From contig NZ_AP023086.1 of NCBI RefSeq assembly GCF_021655555.1, positions 2,944,685 to 3,008,684 on the forward strand: a DNA stretch of 64,000 nucleotides, in the 5' to 3' direction. Every line of letters starts with the position of its first letter. The stretch's first letter is position 1. A program made the translations under genes and the position numbers. This DNA is from Marinagarivorans cellulosilyticus (GTDB taxonomy: Bacteria > Pseudomonadota > Gammaproteobacteria > Pseudomonadales > Cellvibrionaceae). The notes below the pieces were generated by a model that was not told where the DNA came from, made no database searches, and saw only the letters and a list, made by a program, of their open reading frames with translations. Below are positions 24,497 to 33,364 of the stretch, one piece after another.

Positions 24497-24631
24497 GAGG
24501 CGGTTGGCGGTTAATGCAAGAGTCGAGAGGGGTGGCTGGTTTGGCTAGAATGGTTATATTTGTGGCCATTATGACCTGTTGATGTAGGAGCTACAAGCAT
24601 ACACTTCGCGCGTTTAGTGAATTTTTAGGTA

Positions 24632-26557
24632 ATGTTTGTGACTCGACTCCCAGTAATTACCGCCTTTGGCGGTTTCAACGCTGCTGGCCGCAGCTCTTTT
24701 CATCACGCGTATAAGCGTACTATTTTTGGCAGCCTAACCGAGGTCGAGCAGCGCAAAAACTGCTTTGCGTTGGCGAGCTTGATGGGCCTACTTAAGTGGC
24801 GAGACGGCGATTATCACTGGGCTGACGGCGGTCAGTACGATCCGGTGCACGATTATGCCAAGTTAAAGGTAGCGGTAGAGCGCGGTTCGTTAGTTCGAAA
24901 AATCGAGAGCAGCTATTTTGATGTTGAGTCGGTTAACTTCGGTAAAAAGATCACGCTAGCAGGTTCTGCTGAAACGCCAAATATTATTACTCTTGCAAAA
25001 CGAGACCTACCGGAAGTATTACCCGAGGGGTGGAGTATTGTTGAAGAAAATGGTCGTGAAGTGACCTTAGCTATTGCTTCTGCTGTGCAGGCGCACGCAT
25101 TACATACTAGCGCTATGCCGGTGCAAGCTGCGGGCCAGTTACCTTCTGGCTTCAATCCGGGTAGCCACTACCGCTCTTTGCATCATCCTAAAGGGCTGCA
25201 ACTGTCGGTATTGGCTGCCAGTGATGCGGTGAACAGTCTTGGGATCTGCTGGCAGAAAGTGGTGGCCGCAGTGCGCCCGGATGAAGTCGCTGTATATAGC
25301 TCCAGTGTAATGAGCCAGCTAGATGGTACCGGGTTTGGCGGCATGATGCAGGCGCGCGGCCATGGCGTGCGAGTAACGTCAAAGCAGTTGGCGATGGGCT
25401 TGAATACCATGCCCGCAGACTTTGTTAATGCTTATGTGCTTGGCAGTATTGGTTCTACAGGCGGTGTTACCGGCGCTTGCGCCACTTTTTTGTATAACTT
25501 AAATGCAGCCGCCGAAGATATTAAGTCTGGTCGGCGCCGAGTTGTAATGGTAGGGAGTGCTGAAGCGCCTATCCTGCCCGAGGTTATTGATGGCTACAGT
25601 GCGATGAGTGCGCTTGCCACCGATGCAGAAATTGCGCGTTTGCCAGAAGGGGTGTTGGCTGACGGGACAATTGATTATCGCCGTGCGAGTCGTCCGTTTG
25701 GCGAAAACTGTGGCTTTACAATTGCTGAGTCTGGTCAGTATGTTTTGCTAATGGATGATGCGTTGGCATTGGAGCTTGGCGCCGATATTTATGCCGCTGT
25801 ACCGGGGGTGTTTGTTCATGCTGATGGTTATAAAAAATCGATTTCGGCGCCAGGGCCTGGTAACTATTTAACGATGGCGCGTGCTGTAGGCTTGGCACAG
25901 CGTTTATTGGGCGATAAAGCAATTCGCTCTAGCAGTTTTGTGCAGGCTCACGGTTCGAGTACGCCGCAAAATCGAGTGACAGAGTCTCGTATTTTCGATG
26001 AGGTCGCGCGCCACTTTGGCATTGATCGCTGGCCTGTGGCTGCGGTCAAATCGTATGTTGGTCATTCTTTGGGGCCTGCCAGTGGTGATCAGATGATGAA
26101 TACGCTTGGTGTTTTTGCACACGGTATTTTGCCGGGTATTAAGACGATTGATCATGTGGCGGATGATGTTCTTGCCAGCCGTTTGGGTATTTCTTGTGAG
26201 GATCAAGAGCTTGGGGTGAATAACGCGCAAGTGGCTTTCTTGAACTCCAAAGGTTTTGGTGGCAATAACGCAACGGCAACAGTTGTAGCACCGGCGACGG
26301 TCTCTCAGTGGTTGCAGCGTCGGCATGGTTCGGAAGCTTGGTCTGCGTATCAGGCTAAGCTGGAAAATACTCGCGCAGCAGCTGCCGTTTATGATGAATC
26401 TGCCTTAAAAGGCGATTTGAAGGCGATTTATAGCTTTGGTGAGCATCTCATTGATGAGGCTGCTTTAGAGTGGGGGGAAGGTGAAGTGAAGGTGCCCGGT
26501 TTTGAATTGCCCGTAAAGCTGGGTGACGATGCTAGCTTTGATGATTTGGCCGAGTAG
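24632..26557 (+). CDS. fabY: Beta-ketoacyl-ACP synthase FabY
   Basis: 641 residues, longer than FabF/FabB (about 410) and matching Pseudomonas FabY. The N-terminus RLPVITAFGGFNAAGRSSFHH is the FabY signature. The thiolase-fold active site is Cys283 in GGVTGACATFLYN; the His residues are in VQAHGSSTPQNR and KSYVGHSLGPASGDQ. FabY condenses acetyl-CoA with malonyl-ACP and so starts fatty-acid synthesis in place of FabH. The ATG has TTAGGTA just upstream. An XRE-cupin regulator follows after 6 bases, so the two are co-transcribed. Confidence 0.93.
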   Translation: MFVTRLPVITAFGGFNAAGRSSFHHAYKRTIFGSLTEVEQRKNCFALASLMGLLKWRDGDYHWADGGQYDPVHDYAKLKVAVERGSLVRKIESSYFDVESVNFGKKITLAGSAETPNIITLAKRDLPEVLPEGWSIVEENGREVTLAIASAVQAHALHTSAMPVQAAGQLPSGFNPGSHYRSLHHPKGLQLSVLAASDAVNSLGICWQKVVAAVRPDEVAVYSSSVMSQLDGTGFGGMMQARGHGVRVTSKQLAMGLNTMPADFVNAYVLGSIGSTGGVTGACATFLYNLNAAAEDIKSGRRRVVMVGSAEAPILPEVIDGYSAMSALATDAEIARLPEGVLADGTIDYRRASRPFGENCGFTIAESGQYVLLMDDALALELGADIYAAVPGVFVHADGYKKSISAPGPGNYLTMARAVGLAQRLLGDKAIRSSSFVQAHGSSTPQNRVTESRIFDEVARHFGIDRWPVAAVKSYVGHSLGPASGDQMMNTLGVFAHGILPGIKTIDHVADDVLASRLGISCEDQELGVNNAQVAFLNSKGFGGNNATATVVAPATVSQWLQRRHGSEAWSAYQAKLENTRAAAAVYDESALKGDLKAIYSFGEHLIDEAALEWGEGEVKVPGFELPVKLGDDASFDDLAE

Positions 26558-26563
26558 CTTTTC

Positions 26564-27148
26564 GTGAGGGAGCTAGCCAACAGGCTGTCGCAGTGGCGAA
26601 AAATGTGGGGCTTTTCGCAGCGTGAGCTGGCGAGGCGAGCCGATATTACAAACGGAACGTTATCGCAGATAGAGCAGGGAAATACCAGCCCGTCAATACA
26701 AACTGTGCAAAAGCTGGCCGAAGCTTTTGGCATAGATTTGCAGACCTTAATGTTTAGCGAGCCATTCCCCCCGATATTGGTGCGCTCTGAAGGCGGTGCC
26801 CCGCTGTTGCCGTTAGCTGCCGGTACTGCAGGTATTTACAGTTTTGATGATAAAGCCGCAACTTTTCATCGCGTTCAAATTTTGCCTCACGGGGTGCTTG
26901 AATATGCCGACATACTGTCGGTATCTCATGGTGATTCATATACGCAAGGGGGCGGCGCTAGCCAGCCGTGGCTGCGGGTGTATGTGGTTTCTGGAGATGT
27001 TTCGATAGCTGTTGTAGGGCATACGGTTTCTTTGCTTGCGGGGGATGCGGCCTGCGTGCCGTCGGAGCGCCCATTTACACTTATCGCGGCAGATCAGGCC
27101 TCTGAAGTCTTATTGCTAACGCCATTTATGGCTGCCCCTCCCGTATAA
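26564..27148 (+). CDS. XRE-family regulator with cupin sensor domain
   Basis: 194 residues. An N-terminal lambda-repressor-type helix-turn-helix (about 3-60: WRKMWGFSQRELARRADITNGTLSQIEQGNTSPS) is followed by a C-terminal cupin beta-barrel (about 100-190), the architecture of PuuR-like repressors that bind a small effector. Start GTG, 6 bases after the fabY stop, suggests translational coupling and possibly feedback on fabY. Effector and target are unknown; PuuR relatives respond to polyamines, which is worth noting because a polyamine cluster lies 1.4 kb away, but this is not evidence of function. Confidence 0.88.
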   Translation: MRELANRLSQWRKMWGFSQRELARRADITNGTLSQIEQGNTSPSIQTVQKLAEAFGIDLQTLMFSEPFPPILVRSEGGAPLLPLAAGTAGIYSFDDKAATFHRVQILPHGVLEYADILSVSHGDSYTQGGGASQPWLRVYVVSGDVSIAVVGHTVSLLAGDAACVPSERPFTLIAADQASEVLLLTPFMAAPPV

Positions 27149-27387
27149 CATGCGTCGAGCCCGCTTGCAGAAAGCGCAGTAAATCACCATAAGGTCACGT
27201 CGAAATTGCCACTTTCAAAGCGTGCTAACGTGAACCATACTTGCTGGATAAGCAGGCCCGTAAATCGTGTGGCTTAAGTGGTATGCTTAGCGCGTTAATT
27301 TCAGTGTGGCGCAAGTAGTTTCATTTTTTGTAACGACTCTATTTGCGGTAATCAATCAACTCCATTCTCTAAAAAGCAGGAGTCGCT

Positions 27388-29544
27388 ATGATTTTTCAAG
27401 GAGAAGCGGTAAACGTTTCTGTTCTCGACGGTGGCATCGCAGAGCTGCAATTTGATGCAGTAAGTGAGTCAGTAAATAAGTTTGATGGGCGAACAGTTGT
27501 AGAGTTGGCGAAAGCACTGGATGTGATAGAAGCTGTAAGTGAAGTAAAAGCGGTACTCATTACTAGTGCTAAACCGGTATTTATTGTGGGGGCTGATATT
27601 GCGGAATTCGAACCTGCTTTTGCGCAGGGTCCAGATGCTGTATTTAAGTTGGTGTCGGTAACGCGCGATCTCTTTTCACGCATCGAAGACTTTAAGTTGC
27701 CAACAGTGGTGGCAATTAATGGTTATGCGCTGGGTGGCGGCTTTGAGTTGTGTTTAGCTTGCGATTACCGCGTAATGAGTACCGAGGCCAAGGTAGGTCT
27801 ACCGGAAACAAAATTAGGGATTTTACCCGGCTGGGGCGGCACGGTGCGTTTGCCGCGTATTGCTGGGGTTGATACCGCGGTCGAGTGGATTGCTAGCGGA
27901 CAAGAAAACAAAGCGGCGGCCGCATTAAAAGCTGGTGTTGTTGATGGTGTAGTGGCTCCCGCTGAATTGAAAGGTGCGGCTTTAGCGGTTGTGCACCGTA
28001 TACTCGCGGGCGACTTGCCGTACATTTCTCGTCGGGAGCAAAAAACTAGCCCGCTAGCGATGAATGATACTGAGGCCCTACTAGCGTTTGAATCCTCAAA
28101 AGCGTTTGTTGCGGGCAAGGCGGGTCGTAATTACCCAGCGCCTGTAAAAGCGATAAAAACAATGCAGGAAGGGGCTAAGCTTGCTCGTGATGCAGCCTTG
28201 GAAATAGAGACGGCAGCATTTTGTAAGCTGGCATCAAATAGTGTTGCGCGAGCGCTAGTTGGCTTATTTCTTAGCGACCAATTTATTGGCAAAAAAGCAA
28301 AGTCTATGGCGAAATCTGCAACTAGCTCCGTTAAGCGTGCTGCTGTGCTTGGTGCGGGCATTATGGGAGGGGGCATTGCTTATCAATCAGCGGTAAAAAA
28401 CATCCCCATTAAAATGAAAGATATTGCGCAAAGCGGTATCGATTTAGGCTTGGGGGAGGCGGCAGCGCTGCTTGAAAAACGTCTTGAGCGGGGGCGTATA
28501 TCGGCAGCCGATATGGCAGCAACGCTGAATAGAATCGAGCCGACGTTGAGTTATAGTCAATTTGATAATGTAGATATCGTTGTTGAGGCGGTGGTCGAAA
28601 ACCCTAAGGTTAAACAGGCTGTGTTGGCTGAAGCGGAATCGCAGCTAAACGATAGCGCCGTGCTGTGTTCCAACACCTCAACTATTTCAATAGATTTATT
28701 GGCCAGCGGTTTGGCACGGCCAGAGCGTTTCTGCGGCATGCACTTTTTCAATCCTGTACATGCTATGCCTCTTGTTGAAGTTATTCGCGGTGAAAAAACA
28801 AGTGATGACGCAGTTGCGACCACAGTGGCTTATGCGCAAGCGTTAGGTAAAAAGCCCATTGTTGTTAGGGATTGCCCTGGTTTCTTGGTCAACCGCGTGT
28901 TATTTCCTTATTTTGCCGCCTTTGCAATGCTGTTGCGCGATGGCGCTAACTTTGAGCATGTAGATAAAGTGATGGAGCGTTGGGGGTGGCCTATGGGGCC
29001 GGCCTACTTAATGGATGTGGTTGGTATTGATACCGGAGTGCATGCCGAGGCCGTTATGGCAGAGGGCTTCCCTGATCGTTTAGCTAAAAGCTTTAAAGCG
29101 TGTTCAGATATTTTGTTTGAGGCTGGCCGCTATGGGCAAAAAAACAATTCAGGTTTTTATACTTACAGCAAAGATAAAAAAGGCAAGCCTGTTAAGCAGT
29201 CGGATGCGACCAGTTTTGATTTATTGGCACCCCACTGTGCGCCTTTGCGTGAGTTTAGTGATGAGGAAATTATCGCAAGGTTGATGGTGCCTATGGCTAC
29301 GGAGCTTGGGCGCTGTTTGCAGGAGGGGGTGGTTGAAACTTCTGCTGAAGCCGATATGGCGCTTGTGTATGGCTTGGGCTTTCCTCCGTTTAGGGGGGGG
29401 GTGTTGCGCTGGATTGATGAGATTGGCATTGCTGATTTTGCAGCGATGGCCAAGGCGCACGAAGGCTTAGGGCCGCTTTATGCCTTACCAGAAAACATGC
29501 AAAAGAAGCTTGCTGACGGCACAGCTTTTTATTCACAGCTATAA
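27388..29544 (+). CDS. fadB: Fatty-acid oxidation complex alpha subunit
   Basis: 718 residues. The N-terminal crotonase domain (about 1-190) has VGADIAEF, the oxyanion-hole segment INGYALGGGFELCLACDYR and LPETKLGILPGWGGTVRLPR with both catalytic Glu residues. The 3-hydroxyacyl-CoA dehydrogenase part starts with AAVLGAGIMGGGIAYQSA (about 316) and continues NTSTIS and GMHFFNPVHAMPLVEVI. It catalyses the hydratase and NAD+-dependent dehydrogenase steps of beta-oxidation and pairs with FadA. AGGAG lies before the ATG. fadA follows 14 bases downstream, the normal fadBA order. Confidence 0.95.
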   Translation: MIFQGEAVNVSVLDGGIAELQFDAVSESVNKFDGRTVVELAKALDVIEAVSEVKAVLITSAKPVFIVGADIAEFEPAFAQGPDAVFKLVSVTRDLFSRIEDFKLPTVVAINGYALGGGFELCLACDYRVMSTEAKVGLPETKLGILPGWGGTVRLPRIAGVDTAVEWIASGQENKAAAALKAGVVDGVVAPAELKGAALAVVHRILAGDLPYISRREQKTSPLAMNDTEALLAFESSKAFVAGKAGRNYPAPVKAIKTMQEGAKLARDAALEIETAAFCKLASNSVARALVGLFLSDQFIGKKAKSMAKSATSSVKRAAVLGAGIMGGGIAYQSAVKNIPIKMKDIAQSGIDLGLGEAAALLEKRLERGRISAADMAATLNRIEPTLSYSQFDNVDIVVEAVVENPKVKQAVLAEAESQLNDSAVLCSNTSTISIDLLASGLARPERFCGMHFFNPVHAMPLVEVIRGEKTSDDAVATTVAYAQALGKKPIVVRDCPGFLVNRVLFPYFAAFAMLLRDGANFEHVDKVMERWGWPMGPAYLMDVVGIDTGVHAEAVMAEGFPDRLAKSFKACSDILFEAGRYGQKNNSGFYTYSKDKKGKPVKQSDATSFDLLAPHCAPLREFSDEEIIARLMVPMATELGRCLQEGVVETSAEADMALVYGLGFPPFRGGVLRWIDEIGIADFAAMAKAHEGLGPLYALPENMQKKLADGTAFYSQL

Positions 29545-29558
29545 GAAGGGGGTTCGAC

Positions 29559-30737
29559 GTGGGAATTAATCCAAGAGACGCTGTAATTGTGGACTATGCG
29601 CGAACGCCTATGGGGCGCTCAAAAAATGGTTGCTTCCGAAATCTTCGAGCTGATGAAATGAGCGGCTTATTGATGAAGGCTTTGCTGGGGCGCAATGAGG
29701 CGCTTGACCCTGCAAATATTGATGATGTTATCTGGGGTTGTGTTATGCAGCGCGGTGAGCAGGGATTTAATGTTGCGCGTAATAGCATGCTGCGTGCGGG
29801 CATTCCTCATACTGTGCCAGGGCAAACGGTTAATCGGCTTTGCGGTTCTTCAATGTCCGCATTACATACGGCGGTAGCGAATATTCGAGCGGGTATCGGC
29901 GATGTATATTTGGTGGGTGGCGTTGAGCACATGGGCCATATTGACATGAATAAAGAGGTCGATCCTAACCCCCTTATGGGCTTGTCGGTCGCGAAAGCCG
30001 CAGGCTCTATGGGTATAACGGCCGAATTCTTGTCATTACTGCATGGTATATCAAGGGAGCAGATGGACGCTTTTGGCGCGCGTTCGCACCAGCTTGCGGC
30101 TGCGGCGACGCAGGCGGGCAAGTTTGCGCACGAGATCATCCCGCTAGAGGGGTTGGATGAGGTCGGGGCGCCAATGCTTGTGCGCAATGATGAAACAATA
30201 AGGCCAGAAACAACGGCGCAAGTATTGGCGACACTCAAGCCGGCATTTAACCCTAAAGGCGGAACGGTAACGGCTGGCACGTCTTCGCAAATAACTGATG
30301 GCGCATCGGCGATGCTTGTGATGTCATATCAACAAGCCCAAGAGCTGGGCTTGAGCCCTGTTGCGAAGGTGGTTGGTATGTCGGTTGTTGGTGTCGACCC
30401 GTCTATCATGGGGTATGGCCCAGTGCCTTCTACTCAAAAAGCGTTGGCTGACTTAGGGTTAAAAATTGAGGATATCGATATTGTTGAGCTTAATGAGGCT
30501 TTCGCTGCGCAAGCTTTGCCAGTATTGAAAGATTTATCTTTGCTTGATGCTATGGATAGCAAGGTGAATTTGTACGGCGGTGCAATTGCGTTAGGGCATC
30601 CATTCGGTTGTTCTGGTACTCGCATTACAGGTACGCTTTTAAGTGTTATGCAAGACAAGCAGGCAACATTGGGTGTGTCGACCATGTGTATTGGCCTGGG
30701 GCAGGGTATAACAACAGTAGTTGAGCGCCTTAATTAA
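29559..30737 (+). CDS. fadA: 3-ketoacyl-CoA thiolase, beta subunit
   Basis: 392 residues, standard thiolase length. The nucleophile is Cys in NRLCGSSMSALHTA (about residue 92), and the C-terminal signature has GHPFGCSGTRITGTL and the second catalytic Cys in MCIGLGQGI. It cleaves 3-ketoacyl-CoA with CoA to acetyl-CoA and a shortened acyl-CoA, in complex with FadB. Start is GTG; the N-terminus NPRDAVIVDYARTPMGRS matches FadA. It is the second gene of the fadBA operon, followed by a perfect GC-rich hairpin. Confidence 0.95.
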   Translation: MGINPRDAVIVDYARTPMGRSKNGCFRNLRADEMSGLLMKALLGRNEALDPANIDDVIWGCVMQRGEQGFNVARNSMLRAGIPHTVPGQTVNRLCGSSMSALHTAVANIRAGIGDVYLVGGVEHMGHIDMNKEVDPNPLMGLSVAKAAGSMGITAEFLSLLHGISREQMDAFGARSHQLAAAATQAGKFAHEIIPLEGLDEVGAPMLVRNDETIRPETTAQVLATLKPAFNPKGGTVTAGTSSQITDGASAMLVMSYQQAQELGLSPVAKVVGMSVVGVDPSIMGYGPVPSTQKALADLGLKIEDIDIVELNEAFAAQALPVLKDLSLLDAMDSKVNLYGGAIALGHPFGCSGTRITGTLLSVMQDKQATLGVSTMCIGLGQGITTVVERLN

Positions 30738-30758
30738 ATTGCTCGTTTGTTGTACGTT

Positions 30759-30781
30759 TTGCGCCTGCTTTGCAGGCGCAA
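30759..30781 (+). terminator. Perfect hairpin after fadA
   Basis: TTGCGCCTGC (30759-30768), loop TTT, GCAGGCGCAA (30772-30781): a perfect 10-bp stem 21 bases after the fadA stop. The following sequence CAGATTTATTTT is only moderately T-rich. Confidence 0.65.
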
Positions 30782-30965
30782 CAGATTTATTTTCAGGTTT
30801 TTGCGGTTTTTTGTAAAAAAAAGTTGAAACACTTAAAGTGCTATGGCACTATTTGCACCCCTCGCTAAGGCGGGTACGCAGAAGGCTCTTTTTTCTTATA
30901 AGAATCAAAGGGTTAGGCCTTTTTGGCTTGCATACTTCCTAGCTTAGACGAGTGATAAATCATAG

Positions 30966-31050
<85 letters not shown>

Positions 31051-31108
31051 TGATTTATTAAGCTCGCATTTCACATAATTTCCCCAGTTTTTGGTAATGA
31101 GGCATATC

Positions 31109-32428
31109 ATGCAAGTTTCTGTTGAGACAACGTCCGGTTTAGAGCGTCGTTTGACGGTTGGCATCCCTGCTGCGCAGGTCGATCAAGAAGTCAATAAGCG
31201 TCTACAGCAGGCTTCAAAGACCGTAAGAATTAATGGCTTTCGTCAGGGTAAGGTACCCATGAGCGTTGTGAAAAAACGCTTTGGCGCAGGCGTTCGTCAG
31301 GAAGTGCTTGGTGATGCGATTAATCGCTCTTACTACGAAGCTGTAACGCAAGAAAAGCTCCGCCCAGCTGGGCAGCCTAGCATTGAGCCTAAGCAAATGG
31401 ATGCGGGCAAAGATGTTGAGTTTGTTGCGACTATTGAGGTTTACCCAGATGTTGAGCTTAATGGTGTTGAGGGTGTTGCGGTTGAAAAATTGAGCGCAGA
31501 AATCACTGATGCTGATGTCGAAGATATGATTGATACTTTGCGTAAGAGTCAGGCTAAGTGGATCGATGCTGAGCAAGCCGCTGCTGATGGCGATCAGGTT
31601 GTTATTGATTTTACGGGCACTAAAGATGGTGAGGCCTTTGAAGGTGGTAGTGCTGAGAATCAAAACTTGGTGTTAGGTTCTGGTCAGATGATTGAGGGTT
31701 TTGAGTCTGGTTTAGTTGGCGTTAAAGCTGGCGAAGAGCGTGTTTTAAGTTTGACTTTCCCTGAGGATTATCAGGCTGAAGAGTTGCGCGGTGCGGCAGT
31801 TGAATTTGCTGTAACTGTAAAGGCTGTTCAGGTGCAGGAATTGCCAGAAGTTGATGATGAGTTTTTCAAAATTTTCGGTGTTGCTGAAGGCGGTGAAGAG
31901 CAGTTCCGCAAAGAAGTGCGCGAAAATATGGAAAATGAGAAAGATAAAGCTGCTAAGAATAGCTTGAAAACCCAGGTGTTTGATGCGCTGGTTGCTGCAA
32001 ATGAGCTGGAGGTGCCAAAGGCGCTTGTGGCTTCAGAAATTAACGCATTGCGCAATCAGATGGCGCAGCAGTACGGCCAGTTGAGTGAAAAACTCGATTT
32101 GAGCACCATCTTCCCTGACAGTATGTTTGAGGAGCAGGCTAAGAAGCGCACCCACTTGGGTTTGTTGGTTTCCGAGGTTGTTACAAAAGAATCTTTGAAG
32201 GCTGATAAGGATCGCGTTAAGGCGATGATTGAAGGTTTGGCTGCAACTTACGAAGATCCGCAGAGTGTTGTGAATTATTATTTTGGTAATGAGCAATTAT
32301 TAGCGGGTGTTGAAGCTGCGGTTTTGGAAGAGCAGGTTGTTGAGAAGTTGGTTGAATCCGCCGCCGTTACGGAAAAAACCGTGCCTTATAAAGAGTTAAT
32401 TGGTCAGCAAAAAGGCGCTGTTGCTTAA
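31109..32428 (+). CDS. tig: Trigger factor
   Basis: 439 residues from ATG 31109, whose product begins MQVSVETTSGLERRLTVGIP, the canonical trigger-factor start; a TTG 18 bases upstream is rejected. The N-terminal ribosome-binding domain contains the NGFRQGKVPMSVVKKRFG signature near residue 40, followed by an FKBP-type PPIase domain (VVIDFTGTKDGEAFEGG, about 155-245) and the helical chaperone domain. It binds beside the ribosomal exit tunnel and shields nascent chains. Downstream are a terminator and clpP, the usual order. Confidence 0.96.
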   Translation: MQVSVETTSGLERRLTVGIPAAQVDQEVNKRLQQASKTVRINGFRQGKVPMSVVKKRFGAGVRQEVLGDAINRSYYEAVTQEKLRPAGQPSIEPKQMDAGKDVEFVATIEVYPDVELNGVEGVAVEKLSAEITDADVEDMIDTLRKSQAKWIDAEQAAADGDQVVIDFTGTKDGEAFEGGSAENQNLVLGSGQMIEGFESGLVGVKAGEERVLSLTFPEDYQAEELRGAAVEFAVTVKAVQVQELPEVDDEFFKIFGVAEGGEEQFRKEVRENMENEKDKAAKNSLKTQVFDALVAANELEVPKALVASEINALRNQMAQQYGQLSEKLDLSTIFPDSMFEEQAKKRTHLGLLVSEVVTKESLKADKDRVKAMIEGLAATYEDPQSVVNYYFGNEQLLAGVEAAVLEEQVVEKLVESAAVTEKTVPYKELIGQQKGAVA

Positions 32429-32452
32429 TTCTTAATCTACTCGATATTTTCG

Positions 32453-32494
32453 AAAACCCCACTAAGGCTCGGTAGGCTTTGGTGGGGTTTTTTC
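32453..32494 (+). terminator. Intrinsic terminator after tig
   Basis: CCCCAC (32457-32462) pairs with GTGGGG in an interrupted stem closed by a GGCT/AGGC inner helix, followed by TTTTTT. It begins 25 bases after the tig stop. Confidence 0.8.
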
Positions 32495-32601
32495 TTTTCT
32501 GGCATATCTTTAAGTCTCGGGTTAAGCTTCTTAGGTAAGCATTAATTAAATCCGACTTGGCTAAAAGGGTCGAGTCGCAGAAACAAGGAAAATAACAAGC
32601 T

Positions 32602-33246
32602 ATGTCTATAATTGATACTCAAGGGGTGGTGTCTTCAAATCCTAGCGCAGCCTTGGTGCCAATGGTCATTGAGCAAACTGCGCGCGGTGAGCGCTCGTAC
32701 GATATTTACTCGCGTTTGTTAAAAGAGCGAGTGATTTTTTTGGTTGGGCAGGTTGAGGATCATATGGCCAACCTGGTCGTCGCTCAGCTTCTATTTCTTG
32801 AGGCTGAAAACCCAGATAAAGATATTCACCTATACATTAACTCTCCTGGCGGCTCTGTAACCGCTGGCTTGTCGATATACGACACAATGCAGTTTATTAA
32901 GCCGAATGTGAGCACCATGTGTATAGGGCAGGCCTGCAGCATGGGGGCGTTTTTGCTTGCGGCCGGGGAAAAGGGCAAGCGTTTCTGTTTGCCTAATTCG
33001 AGGGTAATGATTCACCAGCCTTCTGGTGGTGCGCAAGGGCAAGCCAGTGATATACACATTCATGCGCAAGAGATCTTGAAGATTCGTGAGCGTTTGAATT
33101 CGCTTATGGCCTCTCATGCTGGGAAATCCGTGGAAGAGATTGCGCGAGACACTGAGCGCGATAATTTCATGAGTGCCGAAGAATCTAAGGCTTATGGTTT
33201 GATTGATGAGGTTCTTTTGGATCGTCAACCAGTGGCGGCAAAATAG
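32602..33246 (+). CDS. clpP: ATP-dependent Clp protease proteolytic subunit
   Basis: 214 residues. Catalytic Ser is in GQACSMGAFLLAAG and His in NSRVMIHQPSGG; Asp lies further on in the ARDTERDNFMS segment. The N-terminus up to ALVPMVIEQTARGERSYDIYSRLL is typical, with a short propeptide. Fourteen subunits form the barrel that degrades substrates unfolded by ClpX. It is followed by clpX after 118 bases, the standard order. A GTCGAGTC-AAGGAAAATAAC leader with AAGGA gives the ribosome site. Confidence 0.97.
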   Translation: MSIIDTQGVVSSNPSAALVPMVIEQTARGERSYDIYSRLLKERVIFLVGQVEDHMANLVVAQLLFLEAENPDKDIHLYINSPGGSVTAGLSIYDTMQFIKPNVSTMCIGQACSMGAFLLAAGEKGKRFCLPNSRVMIHQPSGGAQGQASDIHIHAQEILKIRERLNSLMASHAGKSVEEIARDTERDNFMSAEESKAYGLIDEVLLDRQPVAAK

Positions 33247-33364
33247 TTTGGTGCCAGATGTTTAAGGTGCTGGGGTGGGCCACTTTTGCAGATTAAATTA
33301 AATTGGTTTGCATTTTGAGGTTTAGCCCCAATTGTAAGAAAAGAATAATTGGCGGAGAGGTTTA

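Noticed and set aside
25904..26326. 140-codon minus-strand frame
   Set aside because: Exactly antisense to the conserved active-site half of fabY; a codon-structure shadow.
29807..30280. 157-codon minus-strand frame
   Set aside because: Antisense to fadA, with biased Ser/Pro/Ala composition expected from reading a coding strand backwards.
30846..30862. TGGCAC...TGCA, a possible sigma-54 promoter upstream of tRNA-Leu
   Set aside because: The spacing between GG and GC is 8 bases instead of 10, so it cannot be a normal -24/-12 promoter.
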